From NCBI GenBank assembly GCA_014155875.1, contig JACEFZ010027940.1:1-64000 (forward strand): 64,000 bases of DNA, given 5' to 3'. Positions within the stretch are counted from its first letter, which is position 1. Every line of letters starts with the position of its first letter. A model generated the notes under the pieces. That model was not told the origin of the DNA. It was given only the letters and a program-made list of their open reading frames with translations, and ran no database searches. Source of the DNA: Cepaea nemoralis (taxonomy: Eukaryota > Mollusca > Gastropoda > Stylommatophora > Helicidae). The position numbers were made by a program, and so were the translations under genes. This document shows positions 1-12,431 of this stretch, piece by piece.

Positions 1-369
1 CTTTACGGAGAACTAGCCACAGGAAAGAGGCCAACCGGAAGACCCCAAATGCGATATAGGGATGTGTGTAAACAAGATATGAAAACCACTGGAATAGATC
101 CAGACACGTGGGAGAGAGTTGCAACAGACAGATGCTCCTGGAGAAGAGATGTACGAAACGGACTGGTGCTCTTTGAGCGCAATCAGATCCAAAAAACTGA
201 GGAGAGACGGCACAGGCTCAAAGAGCAGTCACTTACTGCGGGACTTGCCTCGTCTCACAGATGCGGAAACTGTGACAGAGATTGTCATTCTCGAATTGGA
301 CTATACAGTCACCAGCGGTGCTGCCAGGCACCTCCCAAGCGGCACAACTCTATAGTCCTTCAGGACTGA
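1..369 (+). pseudogene. LINE ORF2 C-terminal tail (5' truncated by window)
   Basis: The frame is open from base 1 to the stop at 367-369. It carries the conserved tail of one group of non-LTR retrotransposon ORF2 proteins: a GKRPTGRPQMRY motif, then a region of the type IDPDTWERVATDR followed by W-R, and a terminal zinc-finger-like C-x2-C-x3-C motif followed by SRIGLYSHQRCC. The upstream endonuclease and reverse transcriptase lie outside the window. A 28-bp minisatellite starts directly after the stop. The same tail type recurs at 13689-14069. Assignment to a non-LTR element is firm; the clade is not resolved. Confidence 0.75.
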
Positions 370-374
370 AAGAG

Positions 375-3300
375 GCCTACTACTACATACTGTTTGTGTG
401 GAGAATGACACTACTTCGTGTTTGTGTTGAGAATGACACTGCATCATGTTTGTGTTGAGAATGACACTGCACCATGTTTGTGTGGAGAATGACACTGCAC
501 CATGTTTGCGTGAATGACACTGTATCATGTTGTGTGGAGAATGACACTGCACCATGATTGTGTGGAGAAAGATACTACATCATGTGTGTGTGGAGAATGA
601 CACTACATCATGTTTGTGTGGAGAGTGACATCACATATTTGTGTGGAGAATGACACTACATCATTTTTGCATGAAAAATGACACTACGTGATATGACACT
701 ACACCATGTTTTTTTGTGGAGAATGACACTACATCATGTTTGTGTGGAGAATGACACTACATTGTGTTTGTTTGGAGAATGACACTACACCATGTTTGTG
801 TGGAGAAAAACACTACATCATGGTTGTGATGAGAACGAGACTGCACCATTATTGTGATGAGAATGACACTGCACCATGTATGTGAGGAGATTGACACTGC
901 ACCATGTTTGTGAGGAGAATGACACTGCACCATGTTTGTGAGGAGATTGACACTGCACCATGTTAGTGAGGAGAATGACACTGCTCCATGTCTGTGAGGA
1001 GAATGACACTACATCATGTTTGTGTAGAGAATGACACTGCACCATGTTTGTGAGGAGAATGACACTGCACCATGTTTGTGTGGAGAAAGACACTACATCA
1101 TGTTTGTGTGGAGAAAAACACTGTAATCATGTTTGTGTGGAGAATGGCATCACAATGTTTGTGTGGAGAATGACACTACATTATGTTTGGTTTGAGAATG
1201 ACACTGCACCATGTTTGTGTGGAGAATGGCACATCATGTTTGTGTGGAGAATAAGATGAAATCATGTTTGTGTGGAGAATGACACTACATGATATGACAC
1301 TACACCATGTTTGTGTGAAGAATGACACTACATCATGTATGTGTGGAGAATGACATCACATGATATGACACTACATCATTATTGTGTGGAGAGTGACACT
1401 ACATGATATGACACTACATCATATGTGTGTGGAGAATGACACTACATGAAATAACACTACACCATGTTTGTGTGGAGAATTACACTACATCATGTTTGTG
1501 CAGATGATGGCATTACATCATGTTTGTGTGGAGAATGACACTGCACCATGTTTGTGTGGAGAATTACACTACATCATGTTTGTGCAGATGATGGCATTAC
1601 ATCATGTTTGTGTGGAGAATGACACTGCACCATGTTTGTGTGGAGAAAAACACTACATCATGGTTGTGATGAGAATGAGACTGCACCATTATTGTGATGA
1701 GAATGACACTGCACCATGTTTGTGAGGAGATTGACACTGCACCATGTTTGTGAGGAGAATGGCACTGCACCATGTTTGTGAGGAGAATGACACTACATAC
1801 TGTTTGTGTGGAGAATGACACTGCACCATGTTTGTGAGGAGAATGACACTGCACCATGTTTGTGTGGAGAAAGACACTACATCATGTTTGTGTGGAGAAA
1901 AACACTGTATCATGTTTCTGTGGAGAATGGCATCACATGTTTGTGTGGAGAATGACACTACATTATGTTTGGTTTGAGAATGACACTGCACCATGTTTGT
2001 GTGGAGAATGACACATCGTGTTTGTGGAGAATGAGATGAAATCATGTTTGTGTGGAGAATGACACTACATGATATGACACTACACCATGTTTGTGTGAAG
2101 AATGACACTACATCATGTTAGTGTGGAGAATGACAACACATGATATGACACTACATCATGTTTGTGTGGAGAGTGACACTACATGATATGACACTGCATC
2201 ATATGTGTGTGGAGAATGACACTACATGAAATAACACTACACCATGTTTGTGTGGAGAATTACACTACATCATGTTTGTGCAGAGGATGGCATTACATCA
2301 TGTTTGTGTGGAGAATCACACTGCACCATGTTTGTGTGGAGAATGACACTGCACCATGTTTGTGTGGAGAATGACACTGCACCATGTTTGTGTGGAGAAT
2401 GACACTGCACCGTGTTTGTGAGAATGACACTGCACCATGTTTATGAGGAGAATGACTCTGCACTACGTTTGTGAGGAGAATGAAACTGCACCATGTTTGT
2501 GTGAATTACACTGCACCATGTTTATGTTTAGAAAGACACTACATCATGTTTGTGTGGAGAATGACATCACATAATGTTTGTGTGGAGAATGACACTGTAC
2601 CATGTTTGTGTGGAGAAAGACACTACATCATGTTTGTGTGGAGAAAAAACACTACATCATGTTTGTGTGGAGAATGACATCACATGTTTGTGTGGAGAAT
2701 GACACTACATCATATTTGGTTTGAGAATGACACCACACCATGTTTGTGTGGAGAATGACACTACACTGTGTTTGTGTGGAGAATGAGACTAAATTATGTT
2801 TGTGTGGAGAATGACACTACATGATTTGACACTACACCATGTTTGTGTGAAGAATGACACCACATGATATGACACTACATCATGTTTGTGTGGAGAGTGA
2901 CACTACATGATATGACACTACACCATGTTTGTGTGGAGAATAACAGCTACATCATGTTTGTGCAGAGGATGGCATTACATCATGTTTGTGTGGAGAATGA
3001 CACTGCACCATTTTTGTGTGGAGAATGACACTGCACCATTATTTGTGTGGAGAATGACACTGTATCATGTTTGTGTGGAGAATGACACTGCATTATGTTT
3101 GTGTGGAGAATGACACTGCACCATATTTCTGAGAATGACACTGCACCATGTTTGTGAGGAGAATGACTCTGCACCACGTTTGTGAGGAGAATGAAACTGC
3201 ACCATGTTTGTGTGAATTTACACTGCACCATGTTTATGTTTAGAAAGACACTACATCATGTTTGTGTGGAGAATGACATCACAATGTTTGTGTGGAGAAT

Positions 3301-3898
3301 GACACTGTACCATGTTTGTGTGGAGAAAGACACTACATCATGTTTGTGTGGAGAATGACATCACATGTTTGTGTGGAAAATTACACTACATCATATTTGG
3401 TTTGAGAATGACACTGCACCATGTTTGCGTGGAGAATGACACTACACTGTGTTTGTGTGGAGAATGAGACTAAATTATGTTTGTGTGGAGAATGACACTA
3501 CATGATTTGACACTACACCATGTTTGTGTGAAGAATGACACCACATGATATGACACTACATCATGTTTGTGTGGAGAGTGACACTACATGATATGACACT
3601 ACACCATGTTTGTGTGGAGAATAACACCACATGATATGTCACTGCATCATGTTTGTGTGGAGAATGACACTACATCATGTTTGTGTGGATAATGACACCA
3701 CATGATATGACACATCATGTATGTGTGGAGAATGACACTACATCATGTTTGTGTGGAGAATAACACCACATGATATGACACTACATCATGTTTGTGTGGA
3801 GAATGACACTACATCATGTTTGTGTGGAGAATGACACCACATGATATGACACTACATCATGTTTGTGTGGAGAGTGACACTACATGATATGACACTAC
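375..3898. repeat. 28-bp minisatellite array
   Basis: More than 100 diverged copies of a roughly 28-bp unit with core GTTTGTGTGGAGAATGACAC followed by TACATCATG or TGCACCATG. Higher-order blocks recur, for example around 800-1100 and 1620-1900. The unit length is not a multiple of three and it lacks stops in several frames, so long spurious ORFs appear on both strands; none is a gene. A second, shorter array of the same unit lies at 6736-7275. Confidence 0.9.
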
Positions 3899-4243
3899 TG
3901 AAAATATTGACAAAGAAAACAACAGTGGTGCATGTCCTTGTGTCTAACCCTAACTCCAGGTTGAGTTCTTGGCAAGTTTACGCTCAGCAGTTTGCCTTCG
4001 CTTTCTGAACGGGAAGTCAAGGTTGAAGTCTAACTGACCAGTGTTTTTTTTGTGTGTGCTTGCGTTCGCTGGCTGTGATCTCCAGCGTGAAGTTCTGTAT
4101 GTCGGATGAACACATCCTGTTGTCCAACATCAGTGTGATGTCATACTGGACTGAGGTTTGAGTGAGTATCTGTTGTCCCATGTCTGGCTTATTGGTGAAC
4201 TGACCTGTGTAGGGAATTGTCTCCCTGTCCCGCCTTCCTGTCA
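3899..4243. repeat. Duplicated block, copy 1 (SINE tail plus exon-like ORF)
   Basis: Nearly identical to 7276-7622, including the join to the 28-bp array. On the minus strand it begins with an exon-like ORF and ends with a SINE 3' tail (GGCAAACTGCTGAGCGTAAA followed by CTTGCCAAGAA) of the same family seen at 29.1, 33.2, 45.7, 47.2 and 53.3 kb. Similarity between copies stops abruptly at about 4243, giving a clear duplication edge. Confidence 0.8.
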
Positions 4244-4280
4244 CCAACTGGCTTGAAGTAGCTCCCGGGTGGGCAACCAC
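4017..4280 (-). other. Exon-like ORF, possibly a duplicated host exon (copy 1)
   Basis: An open minus-strand frame of 87 codons. The central segment, with TGQFTNKPDMGQQILTQTS then YDITLMLDNRMCSS, has the look of a real coding exon. A CCTACACAG acceptor-like site precedes the GTCAGTTC segment, but no convincing donor is visible and the 3' end runs into SINE sequence. Copy 2 (7332-7628) keeps the frame with only a few amino-acid changes. I do not recognise the product. It may be a host exon captured with the repeat block or part of an undescribed element. Confidence 0.25.
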
Positions 4281-6735
4281 TCAGCCAAAATCATTTTCTC
4301 CTACTGGGGTTTAGTTCTGGGTGCAGTTTGAGATCTCTTACCTCTGTCAGATGGGACTAATTACCACCCCAGATCCCAGAGAGAAAACCTGGAACTAGTG
4401 TCTTTTATGCTGATTTAAGACAGCGTCCCTGATACTCAAGAAAACAGCCAAGAAGTGGCTCGTTGAAGATAGAATATATCTATATAGATTTGGCTGTACT
4501 TGGTATCACCAGAAGTGAAAAAAAGAGGAGTTAAGTTATGCAACGTAATCTGGTTACTTATGACTGCATAGACAAAGTACCTCCCTGACATATATTCCTA
4601 CTTCTGGACAATATGTGTGAACCCCCACTAAATGATACAATAATGTGTGTACTTGATTATGCTACACAAACATTTATAAACATTTAGAATTATACGGACA
4701 AATTGAGTTTTAAAATACAACAACTGTGTTTATTTCTCGTCTTGATGATCATATGATGATGATGATGATTATAAGATGGTATACGTAACTTAAGAGGTCA
4801 CATAGGTCATGCTTCCCCCAGTGAGACACAGTTCACTGTCAGATTGAAGGAGTCCAAATTGGTCCCTTCACAAGGCTAAGTCACTTCCTGATATGGGTTG
4901 TTGACTGTCCATTGCTCCTAACAGATCTGGAATGAAACGAACGGAGATGGGTAGTATCTACGTCTACACATCTCAAACACATATGTCTATACATTCATAT
5001 AAACATACATTCAAGTCATAATATATGATGGTATGATGATATATGATTGCATGTTACATAAACATATATCAGTTCTAAATAAATAAATATATATGTATAT
5101 ATTCATAAAACTATTTAGAACATCTATAGCTTAAAACATACATATTCACATACATTTATGTAATGCAGTGTTTCCCATATAAGTTCACCTCACTTTCTCC
5201 CTTTCTGATTCATTCATTCCGTCTTGTCGGAAGGACTGGTCGCACAGTACCTGTCGAACATTAAATGCCTTCCCTGAATCTGTCTGGGATATTGAAAGTC
5301 CTAAGTCATGTCTGTCCTCATGCAGACATCATGTAGACAAGGTGAACTGGTGCCATTCCTCAAACCAAGTGGTTTCACCACAATCTTGGTAGGCACTCAA
5401 AGTGTTGGTCCAAATAATCAACGTTAATTTGGACGCTATCAAGGGACTGGTAGCTCTCTGGAATTTCTCCTAAGTAGTCAGTCTCCCCAATGTTTAACAT
5501 CATACAGGATGAATCTAAATGTATCTCTTGTACATGAATAAGCCACAAGCTCATGTAGCTTGGATAATGGATTTCTCCAAATTATCACATAGAACAATCA
5601 GACAACCAAGTAGTGAATGAAAGAAGAAAATAGTTCTCAGTGAAATCGTAAAGCTAGAACTGGAACCTTAAGTACAAAGAAAATCCACCAGTGTAAAGTT
5701 TGGGAGAATATGTAGAAACAGGAAACTACACAAGCCTTCAGACTAGCAGACAAACTAATCAGAATAATGGTATTACCTGGGTTATAGCTAGGAAATCCTG
5801 TCATACGACTTCGTACAGAAGTCCAACAGAACAAAATGTTAATATTTCTCCAGTAGGTATCCTAAGAATGCTATTGTAAATGCGTCTGAAGTCTTGCTGG
5901 CCATGCTTGTAGTTTTATTCTCTTCATCCCAGGCTAGTTTCCACGTTGGCTAATTAATATGTCCCATTTTCATTAACTCCGCCTATTTTTCCGGGATGGA
6001 TTAAGTCCCAAACTCTTCTCACCCCTCCTCCTTCCCTGTGAAGGGTAGTTTCATCTGTCAATCAAATTGACCGATGCCCCACCATGGCCTGAAACAATAA
6101 AACATGCTTCGCTAGCGATGCAATAGACGTTGCGTCATAACTACATACCCAATCTGTTGTTAACACAAGCCTTCCGGTTGCTGGCAGGAATGTGTCAGCC
6201 ATGTGTTCCTACTTTGCCGCCCGTATTGCAGTGAGGTGTTAAGCATCTGGTCCTAATTGCTCCTTTGTGGTGGCAATTACAGACGTGGTCCCGGCTTCCC
6301 CAAAGTCTGGACTTTTACCGCGTGTTATTTCAGACGGGTCTGGCTGACCCTCTTATCTCCCATTCTGCCGTGGCTGGTTCACATGTTAGGTTCTGTTGAA
6401 CTAAGGTGTTAGGTGTCTGTCCCTATTCCAACCACAGGATTGTAAACTAACACGTCAATCTCAACTGACTGGCTCCGCGATGTATCAACGTCGTCCCCAG
6501 CCCAGATTTCACACTTTTCCCTCTTTCTCTTCCCTTCTACTGAAAACAATGAGTTTTCAACCTTTGATAGCGCCGCCGACTGGTGCCGTGGTGTCTGGGT
6601 TTTACGTTTGATCTTGACATCAAAGCTTTCTCAGACCTAGCATTACAGAAATGATGGGGCCTGCGTGGTCAAAATGTATTTTTCTCTTGTTTTCAATCTT
6701 ATTGCATTTCTATCAGGTTCTGGTGGACATTTATT
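4244..6735. other. No gene recognised
   Basis: About 2.5 kb with only short ORFs (the longest about 65 codons) and no recognisable motif. The stretch 4980-5170 is AT-rich with TATA and ATAC simple runs, and 4751-4770 is a short GAT run. I see no RNA gene or intact transposon here. Confidence 0.5.
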
Positions 6736-7275
6736 CTTTAGCATTATTTGTGTGGAGAATGACACTGTATCATGTTTGTGTGGAGAATGACACTGCACCA
6801 TATTTGTGAGAATGACATTGCACCATGTTTGTGTGAATTACACTGCACCATGTTTATGTTTAGAAAGACAATTCATCATGTTTGTGTGGAGAATGACATC
6901 ACATAATGTTTGTGTGGAGAATGACACTGTACCATGTTTGTGTGGAGAAAGACACTACATCATGTTTGTGTGGACAAAAACACTACATCATGTTTGTGTG
7001 GAGAATGACATCACATGTTTGTGTGGAGAATGACACTACATCATGTTTAGTTTGAGAATGACACTGCACCATGTTTGTGTGGAGAATGACACTACACTGT
7101 GTTTGTGTGGAGAATGAGACTAAATTATGTTTGTGTGGAGAATGACACTACATGATTTGACACTACACCATGTTTGTGTGAAGAATGACACTACATCATG
7201 TTTGTGTGGAGAATGACACCACATGATATGACACTACATCATGTTTGTGTGGAGAGTGACACTACATGATATGAC
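6736..7275. repeat. 28-bp minisatellite array, second copy
   Basis: About 19 units of the GTTTGTGTGGAGAATGACAC family. It matches the 3' part of the 375-3898 array in unit order, including variant units with TTTAGAAAGACA. It continues into duplicated block copy 2, so array end and block were duplicated together. Confidence 0.9.
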
Positions 7276-7622
7276 ACTACTGAAAATATTGACAAAGAAA
7301 ACAACAGTGGTGCATGTCCTTGTGTCTAACCCTAACTCCAGGTTGAGTTCTTGGCAAGATTACGCTCAGCAGTTTGCCTTCGCTTTCTGAACGGGAAGTC
7401 AAGGTTGAAGTCTAACTGACCAGTGTGCTTTTTTTGTGTGTGCTTGCGTTTGCTGGCTGTGATCTCCAGCGTGAAGTTCTGTATGTCGGATGAACACATC
7501 CTGTTGTCCAACATCAGTGTGATGTCATACCGGACTGAGGTTTGAGTGAGTATCTGTTGTCCCATGTCTGGCTTATTGGTGAACTGACCTGTGTAGGGAA
7601 TTGTCTCCCTGCCCCGCCTTCC
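7276..7622. repeat. Duplicated block, copy 2
   Basis: Near-identical to 3899-4243, with the same SINE tail and exon-like minus-strand ORF (7332-7628). Homology ends after CCCGCCTTCC, where unrelated sequence starts. Confidence 0.8.
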
Positions 7623-7628
7623 AAGCAT
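7332..7628 (-). other. Exon-like ORF, copy 2
   Basis: The same ORF as 4017-4280, with Q-to-R, E-to-K and D-to-G type differences and the frame kept; it runs slightly further at its 3' end because of a small insertion near the SINE. The product is not recognised. Conservation between copies could simply mean a recent duplication. Confidence 0.25.
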
Positions 7629-10590
7629 CCAAATTTGGAGTGCAAGAGTTATCTTTCCCTCTCAGCCACGCAGGTTGCCAAGTTGTAATATAGCAATAGC
7701 CGAAAACATTAAGCCTAACAGAGCTTGCTGTAGGAGGATATTGTTGTCTGACCTTATATTAGTGAGTATGATGTAAATCAATGAATAGTCCTCGATTAGT
7801 GCTTAGCTTCTAGCCTCACTGGTTCATTTTTATTGGTCAGAATGTTTTTTCATCCTGCAAAAAGCTACTTTCGCCATGGCAATTCTTGTTCTAATCTCTT
7901 CAAGGCATCTCCCATCAGATGTTATTACTGTTCCAAGATAATTGTACTTATTCACTTGTTGAAGAATATTCCCATTTACTTGTATATTACATTGTGGTAC
8001 TTCCTTCTTCTTAGTGGTGTGACGAAACGATGCTCATCTGTCTGTTGTCGTCGGGATCCTGCACTATTCTGACGTGTCATCGGGGACTTTCCCAGTTATA
8101 AATAGACTGAGGGAAGCCGATGGGCATTTTCCGTCTAGAATCGTCTCGAAACACTGGGATTTGACTGATCCGGGGTGCCGGGTGATGCATCACATTCTCA
8201 TGCAGAAATACCAAGCAATTCTAGGCGGGGAATGAATGTTATCCGAGAAGTTGAAGTATCTCAAGGAGCTCTCATTTCTCGTGCACATGAGTTTGCACTT
8301 TGGGGAAATGCGGCTAGAATAGTCATTCACTTTCTGAACTCTCCGAGTAGACGCATGGCTCTGGTAAGCCATTTGTATAGCGTCGCACCTCAACCAAGCT
8401 GCAGCTGAACTGTTATCACATTGCGGCTATGTGCCAATGAACAGTTCTGATAGCTGACTAGGAGTCTGGTTAATGCACTTCAGGTATTTACTTGGTTAAT
8501 TCATTTAACTTTGTAATTGTTCACTAAACGCAATCGTTCGAACCTCATTAAATATGCCGTTGTCCTTGCATTGCAGTGAGAAACGATCGATAACGTCGCT
8601 GAGAATCTAGGCCGTGTGTTGCGTTTGTTGACAAGCGTGTGTAGTTGAGTTACCGGCTTGCAATTTAGGCCTGTGATAGTGGCGATTTGTGTTCGATTAT
8701 TATTTACCTGGTATGGCAAATTGTTGCATATACTATGTGGCTGTTCATAAAATAGGACATAGTTAACTGTGTATGATATGAACCTTACTTATGTCAGTAG
8801 TAGCTAAAGCTGGAAGAACTGGTAGCTAGCAAGGTAAGCTGTTAGGTAGAGATTCAGACAGTAATGTGCTTAGCTATTGAGTAAAGAGAGCACACAGTGC
8901 TGGGCCACAGGGAATGATGTAACTATTGTGTGATAACGTAATAGTGAATTCATTGTGTGTGGAATGGTGGAATTCTGTGAGAAGGTAAGTCTTCATTGAT
9001 AATATATATATTTATGATGTGTCATGATGTATATATATTAGGTCATGGGATGTGATACTTCTAGGAACGATATCGAACGCCGAGGGGTTCGACGCATGAG
9101 AATAATTCGTACCGTCGCGATGTACACATGCGTTCTTAATTCTTTTCTTTACTTTCCTATTCTTTCATGCTTGCACAAGTGCGAGTCAGTGCTTATGTGC
9201 TAGATGTATGGAAGGACAAAAGAGGTTGTGTGAGACACGGGGACATATGGGATATGGGGGATTTGAAAGCAAGTTATGAAAGTATGGTGCTGGCAGACCA
9301 GGCCAGCTATGAAGTTCGGTCCAAGCCAAGGCTAATCCACTTGGAAGGGCAGAACTGGAACATAACCCTTGGAACATGTGGGGAACATGTTTTACCCAGA
9401 AGGCTTCTTGACTCTAGGGAAAAGTCTGATAAGAAGAGATTCGCTACAGGGTGGGCAGGAGTCCCACTAGCGATCAAGTGTGTGTAAATACTTGTGGAGA
9501 TCATGTATTATTCCTATATCCCGAGGGATGGTACATTGATCATTATGATGTTTAATCTTGAATATATACAATGTAGGGAACGAGTCCAGGTACTTGTCAC
9601 CTTAATGTTTAGTTCTGTTAATTCTAGAACTAGGATAACTGATTACTTTAACTAGTGACATTAGCGACAACTGATAGATGAATAGGGATAGGTGAGACCT
9701 ATGAGCAGACTCGTCATTCTGATTACTTACTCGGTTTGACGGGTGGTTCTTCTGAGGCCAGATGACATTGACAAAAACCCATGCTTTACTACTCTCAATA
9801 TAGAGATAATGCTTTAGTTATTTGATTAACTAATTAGCATGACTGAAGGTTGAGTAGGTAGCGATAGGATGCATGTGGACCAAGGTTTGGGCCAAATACT
9901 CTCACCGATCGCTCTTCCTTTCAGGAGTTGCCTGTTGAGGAACCAGTCTACTACCATTGTTGTTTGCCGGAAACCACTTCGTGTAACACAGCGAAGGGTA
10001 GAATGACTTACTTACTAAGCCTGACTAAACCACACCAGGCGAAAGGGTGAATCATCCAGATAGGTTATCACCAAATTGATTCCAGTGCCCTGAAATTGCC
10101 CATGTGGGACTTGATGGTTTGTGTCACATTTTCTGAATTGAAAGATGATCTATTTCAGCAATGAGAAGTTCAACCTGAGCAATCACGCTCAAAGATAATA
10201 GATAATAGATGATAAATGGATTGAGGTGGCTAGATTAACCCAGTGAGGTGTATCAAGCAGGGGTACTCTCAGCTCTGGGAGCTCATCCAGTCCCAGTCTA
10301 TTGGTGGTTCCGCCTAAACGTGGGAACATTGAAGCACGATTGACAGATAAACTTGTACTACTGTTCCTACGGCAGCTATAGTGGCAGGTCATGATGGGAC
10401 CTACCCCAGCTTCTGTATAGTAACTTTCTTTCAAGTGTTATCAGGTGTATCAGGTATATAGAACAACTAACTCTTGTCCACATGAACAGGGTTGCTACCG
10501 TGTGAAATAGATACATGATCTAAATGGTGTACTGAGTCTAGAAATTGTGAACGGTTTTCTGATAGGACTCTAGTGCAGTATCAACAGAAG
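7623..10590. other. No gene recognised
   Basis: Three kilobases without a recognisable product. ORFs at 8175-8408 and 9167-9487 are short and show no known domain. A TATAAATA box lies near 8098 and there is a TA run at 9003-9040. The region could hold decayed LTR or DNA elements, but I see no terminal repeats. Confidence 0.4.
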
Positions 10591-10745
10591 TTGTACTATT
10601 ACCCAACCAGGGGTACTTGCTGCTATTGAGGGACCATTAGATTGGTCATTGGCTACAGACATTCAATGCAGTGGTATTATTACCCAAACAGGGGTACTTG
10701 CTGCTATTGAGGGACCTTTAGATTGGTCATTAGTTACAGATATTC
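10591..10745. repeat. 81-bp tandem duplication
   Basis: Two adjacent copies with about 81-bp spacing, sharing CCAGGGGTACTTGCTGCTAT or its CCAAACAGGGG variant and GATTGGTCATTGGCTACAGA or its variant. Downstream, 10784-11080 is an open frame of 98 codons with no recognised domain. Confidence 0.7.
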
Positions 10746-11279
10746 ATCGAAGTCAACAGTAACTGGGGTCAACTCCAGGAGGATTGTCTCCCAGCCAGGC
10801 TGTCTACAGAGAACTGTGTAGTAACTGTATCAGTGACTCAGTAGGAAGTGATTGGATTAGCAGTTTTACCAGTGAGGGTGGTCAATTGGTGAAATCCTTT
10901 TGTGTCGATCCAAGCTCTGGAGACGGAGTGGTCTCCAAGGTTCTAGTCATCTCACTGGAAGGAAGCCGGGTGAGTGGCGGACCGACTGGACGGGATATCT
11001 GCATCCAATCTACTTCTCAGCCTTATGATGATCGATACATATCTATGATTCTGTCTCTACTCTATCCTCTACTTGTGTAAATAGATTATTCTATCAGGAT
11101 GTTCATTTCAGTTCTATATTCTCCAGGGTAGAATAAACTTTGTGTATGTTGACTTATTCTTTGTGCAATTATTGAGTGAGGACAGAAGACCAACCTAAGG
11201 AACCTAATATTATAGTACAAACTCTGGGGATCCCGGCCCACTGTTGTTACACACAGGACAAATCCAATATCACAAACAT

Positions 11280-11990
11280 AGCACAAATACCATATCACAA
11301 TTATAGCACAAATGTAACATCACAAACATAGCATCAATATTACATCAATGCTACTGCACAAATTCAATAGCACAAATCTCATATCAATAATATAGCACAC
11401 TATTTATTACAAATATAGTACATATCAAAAATTAACATTGCAGCATACATTTTATACCAAAACTGTACCACATCTAATATCATAGTCATAGCACATATCT
11501 CACATCAACACTACAATATAACTAATACCACAAACATCACACTACACATTGAATGATCTCACTCACTTGCACACAGCAGCAACAGTCACTGAGTGATTTA
11601 ATTTTCATATGCACACACATACTACACACTCCTCACAAAAACATGTGCACTACAATGACAGACACCTATTCATACACACACTACTCATTATTCATACTAC
11701 TCACTCACTCCTCAAACAAATATTATCACTAAAATACAGCCTCTGAGTGGTCTTACTCACACACTCCCTCACAAGTATGTGTACTACAATTACTTAGTGA
11801 TCTCACACATGTGTGTACTACAATCACTGAGTGATCTCACACACACACTCCCTCATGTACACATGTGTGTACTACAATCACTGATCTCACTCACACACTC
11901 CCTCACGCATGTGTGTATTACAAACACTGAGTGATCTCACACACACACTCCCATACACATACATGTGTGTACTACAATCATTGAGTGGTC
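11280..11990. repeat. AC-rich low-complexity and about 55-bp tandem repeat
   Basis: From about 11280 to 11560 there are many short units of the type ATAGCACAAATACCATATCA. From about 11690 to 11990 a longer unit recurs with ACTACAATCACTGAGTGATC, then CTCACACACACTCCCTCA and ACATGTGTGT. No coding potential. Confidence 0.65.
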
Positions 11991-12059
11991 TCATTGTGGT
12001 CTCATTTACCCCATGCTATAAAACCACCCAAAGTCGCATGTATCAACATTTATTTATGT

Positions 12060-12431
12060 ACAAGTGGAAGGCAATAGGTAAGTCACAAATGGCTGTAGAA
12101 AAATAACTAAATATGATAATAACTTGAAACCAGTTTATTTTTATACATACATAGTCCCTTTATTTATCAACATAATTTCCACCAACTTTGGTGCACTTAT
12201 CCCATCGTTTTATCTGTCCTCCCAAACAGCTGCATAGAACTGCGTGCTGTTTTTTTAAACCATGCTTTCACTTCACATTCGCATCCAACTTGGTTTAGAA
12301 AACCGAGCACGCAGTTCTATGCAGCCGGTTAGAGAGGACTGATAAAATTATGGGATAAGTGCATCAATGTTAGTGGAAATTATGTTGAGAAATAAAGGGA
12401 CATTGTTTGTATAAAAATAAACTGGTTTCAA
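12060..12431. mobile_element. Head-to-head mariner 3' fragments (hairpin)
   Basis: A minus-oriented mariner 3' end (about 12060-12277) is followed at once by a plus-oriented one (about 12288-12431). Each holds the end of the transposase frame (CAGTTCTATGCAGC, then GGGATAAGTGCA) and the AACTGGTTTCAAG subterminal sequence seen in the mariner copies at 34.5 and 48 kb. The transcript would fold into a hairpin with arms of about 140 bp. The terminal CGAGGGGAAGTCAATAAGT sequence survives only as a decayed version on the left. Confidence 0.65.

Noticed and set aside
375..3231. Many 60-140 codon ORFs on both strands, His/Cys/Val-rich
   Set aside because: They are translations of the 28-bp minisatellite and shift register with every unit variant.
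9167..9487. 106-codon plus-strand ORF as a gene
   Set aside because: No recognised domain, no splice or repeat context, overlapping antisense frames of similar length.
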